A stretch of DNA of 64,000 nucleotides from contig NZ_JAJGZV010000001.1 in assembly GCF_020805785.1 (NCBI RefSeq), positions 1,178,001-1,242,000 of the forward strand, given 5' to 3'. The DNA is from Flavobacterium chungbukense (GTDB taxonomy: Bacteria > Bacteroidota > Bacteroidia > Flavobacteriales > Flavobacteriaceae). Numbering within the stretch: the stretch's first letter is position 1; each line of letters opens with the position of its first letter. This document shows positions 34,925 to 43,165 of the stretch, piece after piece. The notes beneath the pieces are model-generated. The model was not told the origin of the DNA and did no database searches. It was given only the letters and a program-made list of their open reading frames with translations. The translations under genes and the position numbers were made by a program.

Positions 34925-35324
34925 ATGAAAGCATCAAAAAAAAGGTCAGATTGTCCGATAAATACTTCGTTAGAAATTTGGGGAGATAAATGGTCACTAT
35001 TGATTATCAGAGATTTGATGTTCAAAAAAACAGTGTACTTACGGAGATTTTTTAAAATCAGAAGAAAAGATTGCGACTAATATTTTAGCCAGCAGACTTT
35101 TGGTTTTAGAAGAAAATAACTTGATCACTAAGTTAGATCATCCAGATAGCAAAGCTAAAGTGCTGTACCAATTGACAGAAAAAGGAATCGAACTGTTTCC
35201 AGTATTGATTGAAATCAGTTTGTGGGCCGAGAAATATTATGAAATCCCAGAAGAGAGAAAAAAAGTTTTGGAAAAAGCAAAACAAAATAAAACTGCCTTT
35301 ATAGAAAAGGGATTAGAAATATGA
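34925..35324 (+). pseudogene. Frameshifted HxlR-family regulator
   Basis: Translation from ATG 34925 gives an HxlR N-terminus (RSDCPINTSLEIWGDKWSLL, IIRDLMFKK) and then goes out of frame, stopping at about 35077. From about 35034 the next frame continues the family without a gap (CTYGDFLKSEEKIATNILAS, RLLVLEENNLITKLDHPDSK) to 35324. One extra base near 35024-35033 explains this; a run of seven A lies there. It is either a real one-base insertion or a sequencing error in the A-run. If real, the divergent SDR gene may have lost its repressor. Confidence 0.85.
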
Positions 35325-35392
35325 AAGAACGTTTATGAGTTAAGAGTTTAGAATGACTATTATACACAAAGAATGAAACTCATAACTCATAA

Positions 35393-37165
35393 CTAAATCA
35401 CCCCCATTTTCTGCATTAAAAACGTTGCACTTTTATTTCTACAGATTCCATTTCTTAGTTTGTAATCGAAATGTAAATCGTTGTTTTGAATTTCAACTTC
35501 AAAACATTGATTGGTTAAAATTTCAGGAAATTCGTTTGTAGTAAGACAAACTTCAATATCGTGAGTAGCGATTGCGCCGATTGCTTTTTTAGAAATAATC
35601 TTCTTTACCACTTCAATAGTTCCGTTTCTTTTATCATCAGAATTTGTACCTCTTAAAATCTCATCTAATAAAACGAAAGCAGGCTGATTTTCAAGCGCAT
35701 CCATGATCTGTTTTAAACGTTTAATTTCAGCAAAAAAGTAAGATTCTGAATCCGATAACGAATCTGATAATCTCATTGAAACTAATACTGGAAGTGGATG
35801 AACTTTAGCTTCTGAAGCACAAACCACTGAGCCAATTCCGCTAAGCACCATGTTGATTCCTAAGCTTCGTAAAAAAGTACTTTTACCCGACATGTTCGAA
35901 CCTGTTAAAATTACGAATGATTGTGGATAAAATTGCGTGTCATTTCCAATTCTAGTTGCTGGATTTAATAACGGATGACTTAGATTTTTAAATTCTATAA
36001 TATGTTCTGAGTTAATTTCTGGAAAAACAAAATCGCTATTATTGTAAGCTAAATTGGCAAGACTGTTTAAAGTTTCAACTTCTCCAATAATAGAAATCCA
36101 GTTATCAATTTCAGAAGCATAATTTTCTTTCCACTTTAAAAGTGCTCGCAAGACATGAAGGTTAAATAAAAATGTTCCGTTAAATAAAGTAGCTGTAAAT
36201 AAATTACTTATAGTATCCATTCTCGAGAACAATTCTGAAAGCTGTTTTAAATGATCACTTGCTTTTGCGTTCTTGAAATTTAATTGCTCTTGTAAGCGAA
36301 TTAGCTTTTTTGATTGAAAAGATTCATTCTCAATTTTTTCAATCAATAATCCATATTGCTTAATGATGGTATCAATATTATCAGCTTTTGCGATTTCAGA
36401 TCGAATTCTTTTTGTAGCAAATCCTAAAATAATCATATTGCCAATAAAAACATACGTGAGATAAGAAAGCAAAATGACTTTTGAAGTGATAAAATAAGTC
36501 GCTAAAAGTCCAAAAAAGGTTATTGGGAAAATAATAGATAATGCAACTAAAACTTTAGATAAATTGTTTTTTTTAAAAGAAGACCAATATTTTATGGCTT
36601 CATAAGATTGTTTAGAATCTTCACCAATAATAGCTAAAGCTTGAAATTCTTGTCTCCAATCAATCTTATCTTTTAATTCATTTACGGCTTCTTGATTTTC
36701 TAAAATAGAATTTTCAGGAAGAGTATTCAGTAATAAATTAGCAAGTGTTTTTTTACCTATAAACGAAGCAGTTCGGTTAAGATTCTGAAATAAGGAATTT
36801 TCACCAAAAATATCCAAATCGTAGGCATATGGATGATGAAAATCGACAAATTCAATTCCGTTTTCAAAAGGCGTTTTTTCTCTTTTTAAAAATAGAATTT
36901 CATCCTTGTTGATTTTTAAAAGCGTCTCAGCCAGTAGTTTTTGAAAAGATAATTTGGAGTGAATTCTCATTAAAACAATAAAACCAGCAAAAGATAAAAC
37001 AGCTAATAAGACATAAAGCACTTCGTTTGTTTTGATGTAGTAAAACATGAAAAACAATAAATGGAAGATACTTAGTAACCTCAAAAGGCTAATGCTGTTG
37101 TATTTTTTGTTGGTTTTATGATATAGTTCTGAATAGGTATTGACTTTGTCTTGATATGCTTTCAT
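35393..37165 (-). CDS. Membrane-anchored MutS-family ATPase
   Basis: A 590-residue MutS-family protein lacking the mismatch-recognition domain I. Two N-terminal hydrophobic segments (about 27-75: LLSIFHLLFFMFYY, VLYVLLAVLSFAGFIVLM) and another pair near 205-245 suggest a membrane location. The core clamp/lever region follows, then the MutS ATPase at about 400-590: Walker A GSNMSGKSTFLRSLG, SYFFAEIKRLKQIM, Walker B FVLLDEILRGTNSDD and the ATHD switch. No Smr nuclease domain is present, so it is not MutS2. Its role is unknown; canonical mismatch repair is unlikely. Confidence 0.85.
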   Translation of the reverse strand: MKAYQDKVNTYSELYHKTNKKYNSISLLRLLSIFHLLFFMFYYIKTNEVLYVLLAVLSFAGFIVLMRIHSKLSFQKLLAETLLKINKDEILFLKREKTPFENGIEFVDFHHPYAYDLDIFGENSLFQNLNRTASFIGKKTLANLLLNTLPENSILENQEAVNELKDKIDWRQEFQALAIIGEDSKQSYEAIKYWSSFKKNNLSKVLVALSIIFPITFFGLLATYFITSKVILLSYLTYVFIGNMIILGFATKRIRSEIAKADNIDTIIKQYGLLIEKIENESFQSKKLIRLQEQLNFKNAKASDHLKQLSELFSRMDTISNLFTATLFNGTFLFNLHVLRALLKWKENYASEIDNWISIIGEVETLNSLANLAYNNSDFVFPEINSEHIIEFKNLSHPLLNPATRIGNDTQFYPQSFVILTGSNMSGKSTFLRSLGINMVLSGIGSVVCASEAKVHPLPVLVSMRLSDSLSDSESYFFAEIKRLKQIMDALENQPAFVLLDEILRGTNSDDKRNGTIEVVKKIISKKAIGAIATHDIEVCLTTNEFPEILTNQCFEVEIQNNDLHFDYKLRNGICRNKSATFLMQKMGVI

Positions 37166-37226
37166 TCTAAAATTTGCTTGAAATACAAATATAGCTTTTA
37201 AGCAGTAAAATCAGTAAATATTCTTA

Positions 37227-38060
37227 TTAATCTTCATGCATGACCAAGATTGGAATCGGAACTTCTTTTGTTATTTTTTTACTGAAACTTGAATTAAATA
37301 TGCCTTCAAAGAAAGAACGTTTGTGCGTAATTGTTGTTAGAATATCTATGTCTTTGTATAGTACAAAATCAAGAATAGTTTCTTTAACATCGTCACTTGG
37401 TAAAACTAAAAACTCGACATTTTCTCCCGCAAATTCTCTTTCCCATTCTTTTCTAGTTTCATCATTCACATCAGAAGTAGAAGTTTTAACATACAAACTC
37501 TTAACCTTCGCATCGGTTTTTTTAGCTATTTTCAAGATTTTTTTGAGTTCTTTTTTATCTTTTTCACGGTATCGTGTTGTAAAGCCAATTGTTTTTACTT
37601 TTCTGTATTTCGCCTCAACGGGAACGCATAATACAGGAACTTCAACGCCAGCAATTACAGATTCGGTATTAGAACCGGTAAAGAATTTTGTCCAATCCGA
37701 AACGCTGTTTGTACCCATAATTACAAAATCTGCTTTGTCTTCTTCAACTGCATTTTTTAGGTTGTAAATCAGGTCACCATCCATTAAACGGTGCTTGATT
37801 ACAATGTCTTCTAATTTCCGTTCAGCAGCGATGGTTCGAAGTTTCGGAATTTCATCTTTAAACATTTCAAATTTTGCCAGTTCAATCGAACTGTATATAG
37901 AAGCGTAATTCTCTGGAAAGAATTGGCTGTCGTAAACCGGTATTTCAAATGTATGAAGCAAGATCAATTCGGCTTTTACAACTTTAGCAAATTCTAGAGC
38001 GTGGATAAATGCATTTGTGGCTGCATCAGAGAAATCGGTAGGAAATAATATCTTTTTCAT
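37227..38060 (-). CDS. Tandem universal stress protein (UspA family)
   Basis: A 277-residue protein with two UspA-like domains. Start 38060 gives MKKILFPTDFSDAATNAF, the usual UspA beginning; in-frame codons to 38099 are spacer. Domain 1 spans about 1-145 (ending FVIMGTNSVSDWTKFFTGSN, TESVIAGVEVPVLCVP); the nucleotide-binding Gly motif is G-x2-G-x9 like but not perfect. Domain 2 spans about 150-277 and ends SSFSKKITKEVPIPILVMHE. These proteins help survival under stress; the ligand is unknown. It is divergent from mnmE. Confidence 0.9.
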   Translation of the reverse strand: MKKILFPTDFSDAATNAFIHALEFAKVVKAELILLHTFEIPVYDSQFFPENYASIYSSIELAKFEMFKDEIPKLRTIAAERKLEDIVIKHRLMDGDLIYNLKNAVEEDKADFVIMGTNSVSDWTKFFTGSNTESVIAGVEVPVLCVPVEAKYRKVKTIGFTTRYREKDKKELKKILKIAKKTDAKVKSLYVKTSTSDVNDETRKEWEREFAGENVEFLVLPSDDVKETILDFVLYKDIDILTTITHKRSFFEGIFNSSFSKKITKEVPIPILVMHED

Positions 38061-38217
38061 CGTATTTAGAATTAAGGTTTGTCTCTCAAATTTACTCATT
38101 CTAGAAAGAAAACAACCTGATAATTATCAGTATTTTAACACTTAATGATTTGTTAATTTTACGATTTTGGACAGAATTAGGAATTTTGTTTGTTTTAAAG
38201 AATTTAGCCTTTTTTTG

Positions 38218-38225
38218 TACCTTTG
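38218..38225 (+). promoter_or_regulatory. -7 box of the mnmE promoter
   Basis: TACCTTTG matches TAnnTTTG and sits only 4 bases before the mnmE ATG, implying a leaderless or almost leaderless transcript. Confidence 0.5.
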
Positions 38226-38229
38226 CAAC

Positions 38230-39630
38230 ATGATAAATCAAGATTCTATAGTTGCTTTGGCTACACCTTCGGGCGCTGGAGCTATCGCCATAATTCGTAT
38301 TTCTGGAGCTGAAGCTATTACAATTGGTAGTTCGGTTTTTAAATCTATTAAAGATAAAGATTTAACGAAACAGAAAACCCATACTTTACACTTAGGACAT
38401 ATTGTTGACGGAAATAAAACATTAGATGAAGTTTTAATTTCGGTTTTTAAAGGTCCAAACTCTTATACAGGAGAAAATACAATTGAAATTTCGTGCCACG
38501 GTTCAACTTATATTCAGCAACAGATTATTCAGTTATTATTGAGGAAAGGCTGTAGAATGGCAGATGCTGGAGAGTTTACACTTCGCGCATTTTTAAATGG
38601 AAAGTTAGATTTATCGCAGGCGGAAGCGGTTGCTGATTTGATTTCGTCTGATAATGAAGCTTCACATCAAATTGCCATGCAGCAAATGCGTGGCGGATTT
38701 AGTAATGAAATTGCGAAACTTCGAGAAGAACTTTTAAATTTTGCTTCTTTAATTGAATTAGAATTGGACTTTGCAGAAGAAGATGTGGAATTTGCAGACA
38801 GAACACAATTTCATGAATTATTAAATCGAATCGAATTTGTTTTAAAACGTTTAATCGATTCTTTTGCTGTTGGAAATGTGATCAAAAACGGAATTCCGGT
38901 TGCCATTGTTGGTGAGCCAAATGTTGGAAAATCGACTTTATTGAATGCTTTATTAAACGAAGAACGTGCAATTGTTTCTGATATTGCAGGAACAACACGC
39001 GATACAATTGAAGATGAATTGGTTATTGGCGGAATCGGATTCAGATTTATTGACACTGCAGGAATTCGTGATACAAAAGATGTTGTAGAAAGTATTGGAA
39101 TCAAAAAAACTTTCGAAAAAATAGAACAAGCACAAGTCGTAATTTATTTATTTGACGGATTGAAATTTCAAGCTTCAAGTTCAGAATTTGTAAATGAAAT
39201 TGAACAAATCAAAAATAAATATCCGCTAAAACCTCTGTTGATTGTGGTGAATAAAAAAGATATTTTGTCTGTTGATGAAGTGTCAAATATTACAACCCAG
39301 CTGGAGAATCTAAATGCAAAACTGCTATTAATTTCTGCAAAAGAAAAAATAGGAGTAGAGGATTTAAAAAATGAATTATTATCTTTTGTAAATACAGGAG
39401 CGCTTCGAAATAATGAAACAATTGTTACGAATACAAGACATTATGATTCATTATTAAAAGCTTTAGATGAAATTCAAAATGTGAAATTTGGTTTAGAATC
39501 TGGCCTTTCAAGTGATTTAATGGCGCTTGATATTCGTGAAGCTTTATACCAATTCGGACTTATCACTGGTCAAGTTTCAAATGACGAATTGCTGGGGAAT
39601 ATATTCGCCAACTTTTGCATCGGCAAATAA
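38230..39630 (+). CDS. mnmE: tRNA modification GTPase MnmE
   Basis: A 466-residue MnmE/TrmE which, with MnmG, makes 5-carboxymethylaminomethyl groups at U34 of certain tRNAs. The start at 38230 (MINQDSIVALATPSGAGAIA) is the conserved N-terminus. Domains: formyl-THF-binding N-domain (1-120), helical domain, G domain at about 220-375 (GEPNVGKSTLLNALL, DIAGTTRDTIED, DTAGIRDT, NKKD), and the C-terminal FCIGK with the conserved Cys. The last ~13 codons use more G/C third positions than the rest, as expected if an inserted element supplied the 3' end. An integrase module begins immediately downstream. Confidence 0.96.
   Translation: MINQDSIVALATPSGAGAIAIIRISGAEAITIGSSVFKSIKDKDLTKQKTHTLHLGHIVDGNKTLDEVLISVFKGPNSYTGENTIEISCHGSTYIQQQIIQLLLRKGCRMADAGEFTLRAFLNGKLDLSQAEAVADLISSDNEASHQIAMQQMRGGFSNEIAKLREELLNFASLIELELDFAEEDVEFADRTQFHELLNRIEFVLKRLIDSFAVGNVIKNGIPVAIVGEPNVGKSTLLNALLNEERAIVSDIAGTTRDTIEDELVIGGIGFRFIDTAGIRDTKDVVESIGIKKTFEKIEQAQVVIYLFDGLKFQASSSEFVNEIEQIKNKYPLKPLLIVVNKKDILSVDEVSNITTQLENLNAKLLLISAKEKIGVEDLKNELLSFVNTGALRNNETIVTNTRHYDSLLKALDEIQNVKFGLESGLSSDLMALDIREALYQFGLITGQVSNDELLGNIFANFCIGK
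39613..39630 (+). other. Putative attL at the mnmE 3' end
   Basis: The last 18 bases, TTTTGCATCGGCAAATAA, encode FCIGK-stop. The same five codons plus stop are the attachment site of Salmonella genomic island 1 and relatives in trmE/mnmE. A tyrosine recombinase starts 838 bases downstream and all DNA to its right looks accessory. The matching attR was not found and is probably beyond 64,000. Confidence 0.6.
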
Positions 39631-39665
39631 AGGGCACAAAAAAAGACAAAAGAAAAATATATAAA

Positions 39666-39707
39666 AGAGCTAAAATGTTGGTAATTAACATTTTAGCTCT
39701 TTTTTTG
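39666..39707 (+). terminator. Terminator after mnmE
   Basis: AGAGCTAAAATGTT (39666-39679) and AACATTTTAGCTCT (39687-39700) followed by TTTTTTG. Confidence 0.9.
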
Positions 39708-39750
39708 TTGCAATGTTTTTTGGAATATTTGGGTGTTATTTTGCTAAAAT

Positions 39751-39850
39751 TTGTACCTTATTTGTACCTCGAGTTTCGAGGTACAAGCAAAAATTAATGA
39801 TGGGGGCAGATTTTGGCACATTTTGGCATCTTATGGCACATTATGACATC
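39751..39850. repeat. Candidate recombinase arm-site region: inverted repeat plus five 10-base direct repeats
   Basis: TTGTACCT occurs twice (39751, 39762). The second is part of a perfect 11-base inverted repeat, TTGTACCTCGA-GTT-TCGAGGTACAA (39762-39786). Then five 10-base units follow head to tail at 39801-39850: TGGGGGCAGA, TTTTGGCACA, TTTTGGCATC, TTATGGCACA, TTATGACATC. The 10-base period places the GGCA cores on one face of the helix, as for integrase arm-type or accessory-protein sites. Confidence 0.7.
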
Positions 39851-39905
39851 TCAAGAGAGGATTTATTGGATTTTGTAGGGCACATAACTAAAAATTTAAA
39901 AAATT

Positions 39906-40475
39906 ATGAGTTCAAACATTCGAATTACAAGAATCTGCCAATTCTGCAGTGAAGAATTTACGGCAAAAACCACTAAAACCAAGTTCTGCTCCCTAAAATG
40001 CTCGAGCAAGAACTATAAATTAATTACCAGGCACAAAACAATTGATGTCAGTAATCAGGAAACGGAGAGGATACGGCTGCTGGATTTTGAGGCTGTTAAA
40101 AAAAGGGATTATTTAAGTATAAATAACTGCGTCCAGTTTTTTGGAATAAGCAGAAGAACACTCTACAGAATGATCGAGAGAAAGGATGTAGAAACGGTAA
40201 AACTGGGTAGACGGAAGTTTGTCAGCACCAAGAGCATCGAAGCTCTTTTTGCAGTTAACGAAGCAGCTGCAGTCAAGCCGGCTGCTGAACCTCAGATTTT
40301 AGATTTAAATGAGTGCTGTACCATAACGCAGGCACAGCAGCTTTACGGTGTAAGCCAGACAGGGCTTTATCTGATACTTAAGAAGTATAACATACGTAAA
40401 TATATATCAGGAAAATTCACCTATGTGCAGAAGAAGGATCTGGATATTTATCTTAAAAGAATAGGAGATGAGTAA
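39906..40475 (+). CDS. Zinc-ribbon, double helix-turn-helix excisionase-like protein
   Basis: A 189-residue DNA-binding protein. A short zinc ribbon at the start has C11-x2-C14 and C28-x3-C32. Two MerR/excisionase-type HTH_17 domains follow: about 62-115 (YLSINNCVQFFGISRRTLYR, LGRRKFVSTKSIEALF) and about 136-187 (TITQAQQLYGVSQTGLYLIL). The architecture suits a recombination directionality factor or a regulator of the integrase. It overlaps the integrase start by 8 bases, so the two are translated together. Confidence 0.8.
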   Translation: MSSNIRITRICQFCSEEFTAKTTKTKFCSLKCSSKNYKLITRHKTIDVSNQETERIRLLDFEAVKKRDYLSINNCVQFFGISRRTLYRMIERKDVETVKLGRRKFVSTKSIEALFAVNEAAAVKPAAEPQILDLNECCTITQAQQLYGVSQTGLYLILKKYNIRKYISGKFTYVQKKDLDIYLKRIGDE

Positions 40476-41610
40476 AAGTATAGCAACACTTAGAAAGAAA
40501 GCCATATCTAAAGGCAGAATGTCATTGTATCTGGATTTTTATCCTCCAATATGGGATCAGGATGCAAACTGTTTTACCCGCAGAGAATTTCTGAAACTTT
40601 ATGTATATCAGAAACCTGCAGACCAATACCAGAAAATGGCCAATATTGAAAATATGCACACGGCAGAATTGATACGTGCCAGAAGGCAGAATGAAATAAA
40701 CAAAATGGAAATTTATTCTGCATTTGAGAGAGAGCAGCTTAAAATTCAGGAAGTAGGGAGGGAATCTTTTGTGGATTACTACAAAAGGCTTGGACAGAAA
40801 AAGGAAGGAAACAACTTGTCAATATGGAACTGCGCCATTGTCCACTTTGAAGCTTTCTTAAAAGGAGAGGATCTGCTGTTTCAAGATGTGACGGTTACTT
40901 TAATTGAAGATTTCAGAGATTACCTTTTAATTGCACGCAGCCTTAGAAACACCCAGAAAAAACTGTCTCGGAATACAGCGCTTTCTTATTACAATAAAAT
41001 CAAAACGACCCTAAAAAGGGCTTACAGGGAAGATAAATTAAAATCAGATATCAATTCAAAAATCAGCTGCATTAAGGAAATGGAATCCCAGCGTAATTTT
41101 ATGACATTAGAGGAAATAAAAATTCTTTTTGCAACTCCGTGCCCTGATCTCTTGGTGCGTAAGATTTCGATGTTTTCCGTACTTACGGGTATCAGGTATG
41201 TAGATATTGCCAAGTTGACCTGGTCTGAAATCCAATACATTGAAAATGACGGGTGCTATATTATTTTCAGGCAGAAAAAAACACAGGGTGCGGAGTCAAT
41301 GCCAATTTCAGAGGAAGCCTTTGAACTGCTCGGCAGAAGAAAAGGGGAAAAGGAGCTTGTGTTTAAAGGCCTAAGAAAATGTGATGTAGATAAAGCGGTT
41401 CCAGCTTGGATAAAATTGTCAGGCATTAAGAAGCATATTACCTTTCACTGTTTCAGGCACACCTATGCAACACTCCAGATTACGGCCGGAACTGATATTT
41501 TTACTGTTTCAAAGATGCTCGGTCACAGGAGTGTTAAGACTACGCAGGTTTATGCGAAGGTAATTGACAGTAAGAAAAGAGAGGCTGCAAACAGAATTTC
41601 TTTGGAATAA
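40468..41610 (+). CDS. Tyrosine recombinase / integrase of a genomic island
   Basis: A 380-residue Bacteroidota-type tyrosine recombinase that should catalyse integration and excision of the element at mnmE. An N-terminal arm-binding part is followed by a SAM-like core-binding domain (about 95-200) and the catalytic domain (about 210-380). Catalytic residues are visible: Arg in LTGIRYVDIAKLTW, a Lys in IIFRQKKTQGA, H-x-x-R in ITFHCFRHTYATLQ, His in MLGHRSVKTTQVY and the nucleophilic Tyr of QVYAKV. No truncation is seen, so it may be active. Confidence 0.92.
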   Translation: MSKSIATLRKKAISKGRMSLYLDFYPPIWDQDANCFTRREFLKLYVYQKPADQYQKMANIENMHTAELIRARRQNEINKMEIYSAFEREQLKIQEVGRESFVDYYKRLGQKKEGNNLSIWNCAIVHFEAFLKGEDLLFQDVTVTLIEDFRDYLLIARSLRNTQKKLSRNTALSYYNKIKTTLKRAYREDKLKSDINSKISCIKEMESQRNFMTLEEIKILFATPCPDLLVRKISMFSVLTGIRYVDIAKLTWSEIQYIENDGCYIIFRQKKTQGAESMPISEEAFELLGRRKGEKELVFKGLRKCDVDKAVPAWIKLSGIKKHITFHCFRHTYATLQITAGTDIFTVSKMLGHRSVKTTQVYAKVIDSKKREAANRISLE

Positions 41611-41642
41611 TTAATGTTTGCAGCCAATTTAAGCTTATACAA

Positions 41643-41675
41643 AAACATCTCATTTTTTAATGGGATGTTTTTTTG
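41643..41675 (+). terminator. Terminator after the integrase
   Basis: AAACATCTCATT (41643-41654) and AATGGGATGTTT (41659-41670), one G-T pair, followed by a T-run. Confidence 0.85.
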
Positions 41676-41707
41676 TTATGAGTACATTATATTACTAAAG
41701 GGCATGT

Positions 41708-41800
41708 TTAAAGTGAAGATCTGCTGCCGGTTTGAACAAATTTCTTGATGTCAGCCCCTGCTTTCTCATCAGCTCTGGCATAAGCAGTTTTAGACTGCAT
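41708..41800 (-). CDS. Possible very small protein (30 codons), doubtful
   Basis: A short minus-strand frame starting MQSKTAYARADEKAGADIKK and ending TGSRSSL, with an A-rich leader before the ATG. Composition (charged, Ala/Ser-rich) resembles the other small proteins of this region, but there is no independent support and it could be chance or a gene remnant. Confidence 0.2.
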   Translation of the reverse strand: MQSKTAYARADEKAGADIKKFVQTGSRSSL

Positions 41801-41869
41801 TTTTTTATCCGAAGTCCTCGTACTCGACGTATAATTCCTTTTATTTGTGCTGTACAAAGTAATATATTT

Positions 41870-42082
41870 TTATTCTAAATCACTAATTTCGGTATCCTTG
41901 CTGCTGGAATTTTCTGCTGCCGGATCAGCTGAAATATTCTCATTAACTGATTTTTCATCCCAGTCTCCCCAGTCTCCATTATAAGATTTGATGTAAATCA
42001 ATTCATTGTTTTCTCCGCTGAAAAGCCTGCTTCTGCTGGCAGGGCAATTATGATTTTCTTTTTTTTCTGCTGCATTTTTCAT
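41870..42082 (-). CDS. Small acidic hypothetical protein
   Basis: A 70-residue hydrophilic protein with no recognised domain. It is rich in Asn, Glu, Ser and Asp (GDWGDWDEKSVNENIS) with a probably disordered tail. Together with the genes at 52469, 58227 and 58595 it belongs to a set of small acidic proteins on the minus strand of this region, possibly stress-related; that grouping is inferred from composition alone. Confidence 0.55.
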   Translation of the reverse strand: MKNAAEKKENHNCPASRSRLFSGENNELIYIKSYNGDWGDWDEKSVNENISADPAAENSSSKDTEISDLE

Positions 42083-42155
42083 CGCGTTTTAAGTTTTATA
42101 ATCCATTCAAAATTAAAAATATAGCTAAAGAAAACTTTACTGAAATCAGTTCGAT

Positions 42156-42440
42156 TTATTGCTGGATTTTCATTTCAAAAGTTTCTTGTTCTTCTTCATT
42201 TTCCTGCGGCTCTGCCGGATATTCCTCCGTCTGTTCTTCATCCCAGCGGATTTTGAACCGCTCCGGCTGGAAATAACCTTTAAGGTCACCCTTAAGCATG
42301 CGGTATCCGGAGGCATGGGCACTGACAGCTTTCCTAATATTCGTACAGCCCTTTTTTAAGAATTCATCAAAATTTAAAAGCAGCTGCTCTTCATAAGTAG
42401 GCGCGTGTTCTGCTGTCTCAAGGTAAAGATCGAATTTCAT
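42156..42440 (-). CDS. Small hypothetical protein with acidic tail
   Basis: A 94-residue protein (start 42440, MKFDLYLETAEHAPTYEEQL). A helical front half (LLLNFDEFLKKGCTNIRKAV) is followed by a Glu/Pro-rich acidic tail (EEQTEEYPAEPQENEEEQE). The open frame extends upstream to 42623, but that part has unlike composition and runs toward the promoter of the next gene, so the internal start is preferred. No family was recognised. Confidence 0.55.
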   Translation of the reverse strand: MKFDLYLETAEHAPTYEEQLLLNFDEFLKKGCTNIRKAVSAHASGYRMLKGDLKGYFQPERFKIRWDEEQTEEYPAEPQENEEEQETFEMKIQQ

Positions 42441-42679
42441 ATCTGTCGGTTTAGTGTTAAAAATGTCCTTTGGTGAAAATAGAGATATTAAAGTTACTGC
42501 AGTTGCTTGCAGTTCCGTTATATAATTTGTGTGCGGCCTTGCTGAATTGCCACTTTGTCGTGCTGGAAGGACTGCTGTAAGTTTTGTAAGAATACTCAGG
42601 AATGCTGTAAGTGATAATGGCATAAAAAGTTTAATTTAGAGAGCCATATTGCTTCGGCAGAACTAAAAAATATAAGGCT

Positions 42680-43165
42680 ATGGATTCAACTCAGACGCAC
42701 GGCATTAATCTCAGCATAAACAGCAGTGATTACCATTTACAAATTTTGCCATGGGTAACGCTTTTGGACGTTCTCCGGGAAAGAATCGGTCTGACTGGAA
42801 CTAAGAAAGGATGTGACCACGGTCAGTGCGGAGCGTGCACGGTATTGGTGGACGGAAAAAGAATATTGAGCTGCCTTACGCTCGCAGTTATGAAAGACGG
42901 TGCTGCTATTACCACGATAGAAGGCATTGCCAATGGTGAAAAACTCCATCCGATCCAGCAGGCATTTATAGACCATGATGCATTTCAGTGCGGCTACTGC
43001 ACGCCAGGCCAAATCTGCAGCGCTGTTGGGATGCTGCAGGAGGCAAAAGCGAGGAACAGGGAAGAGATAAAGGAGCTCATGAGCGGCAATCTATGCAGGT
43101 GCGGTGCCAGCAGAGGAATTGTAAATGCAGTGATGCAGGTGATGGAAGGAGGCAGCAATGAATAA
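42680..43165 (+). CDS. Aldehyde oxidoreductase [2Fe-2S] subunit (PaoA/YagT-like)
   Basis: The 161-residue iron-sulfur subunit of a xanthine-oxidase-family molybdoenzyme. The plant-ferredoxin-like cluster site is GCDHGQCGACTVLVDG with a fourth Cys in ILSC; the second, helical domain cluster is CGYCTPGQ...CRCGASRG. No Tat signal is visible, unlike E. coli PaoA, so a cytoplasmic enzyme is likely or the signal is missing. It passes electrons from the Mo site to FAD. The stop overlaps the FAD-subunit start by 8 bases, and all three subunits form one operon. Confidence 0.93.
   Translation: MDSTQTHGINLSINSSDYHLQILPWVTLLDVLRERIGLTGTKKGCDHGQCGACTVLVDGKRILSCLTLAVMKDGAAITTIEGIANGEKLHPIQQAFIDHDAFQCGYCTPGQICSAVGMLQEAKARNREEIKELMSGNLCRCGASRGIVNAVMQVMEGGSNE

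Noticed and set aside
39713..39952. 79-codon plus-strand frame over the repeat region after mnmE
   Set aside because: Spans the inverted repeat and 10-bp repeats and overlaps the start of the zinc-ribbon gene.
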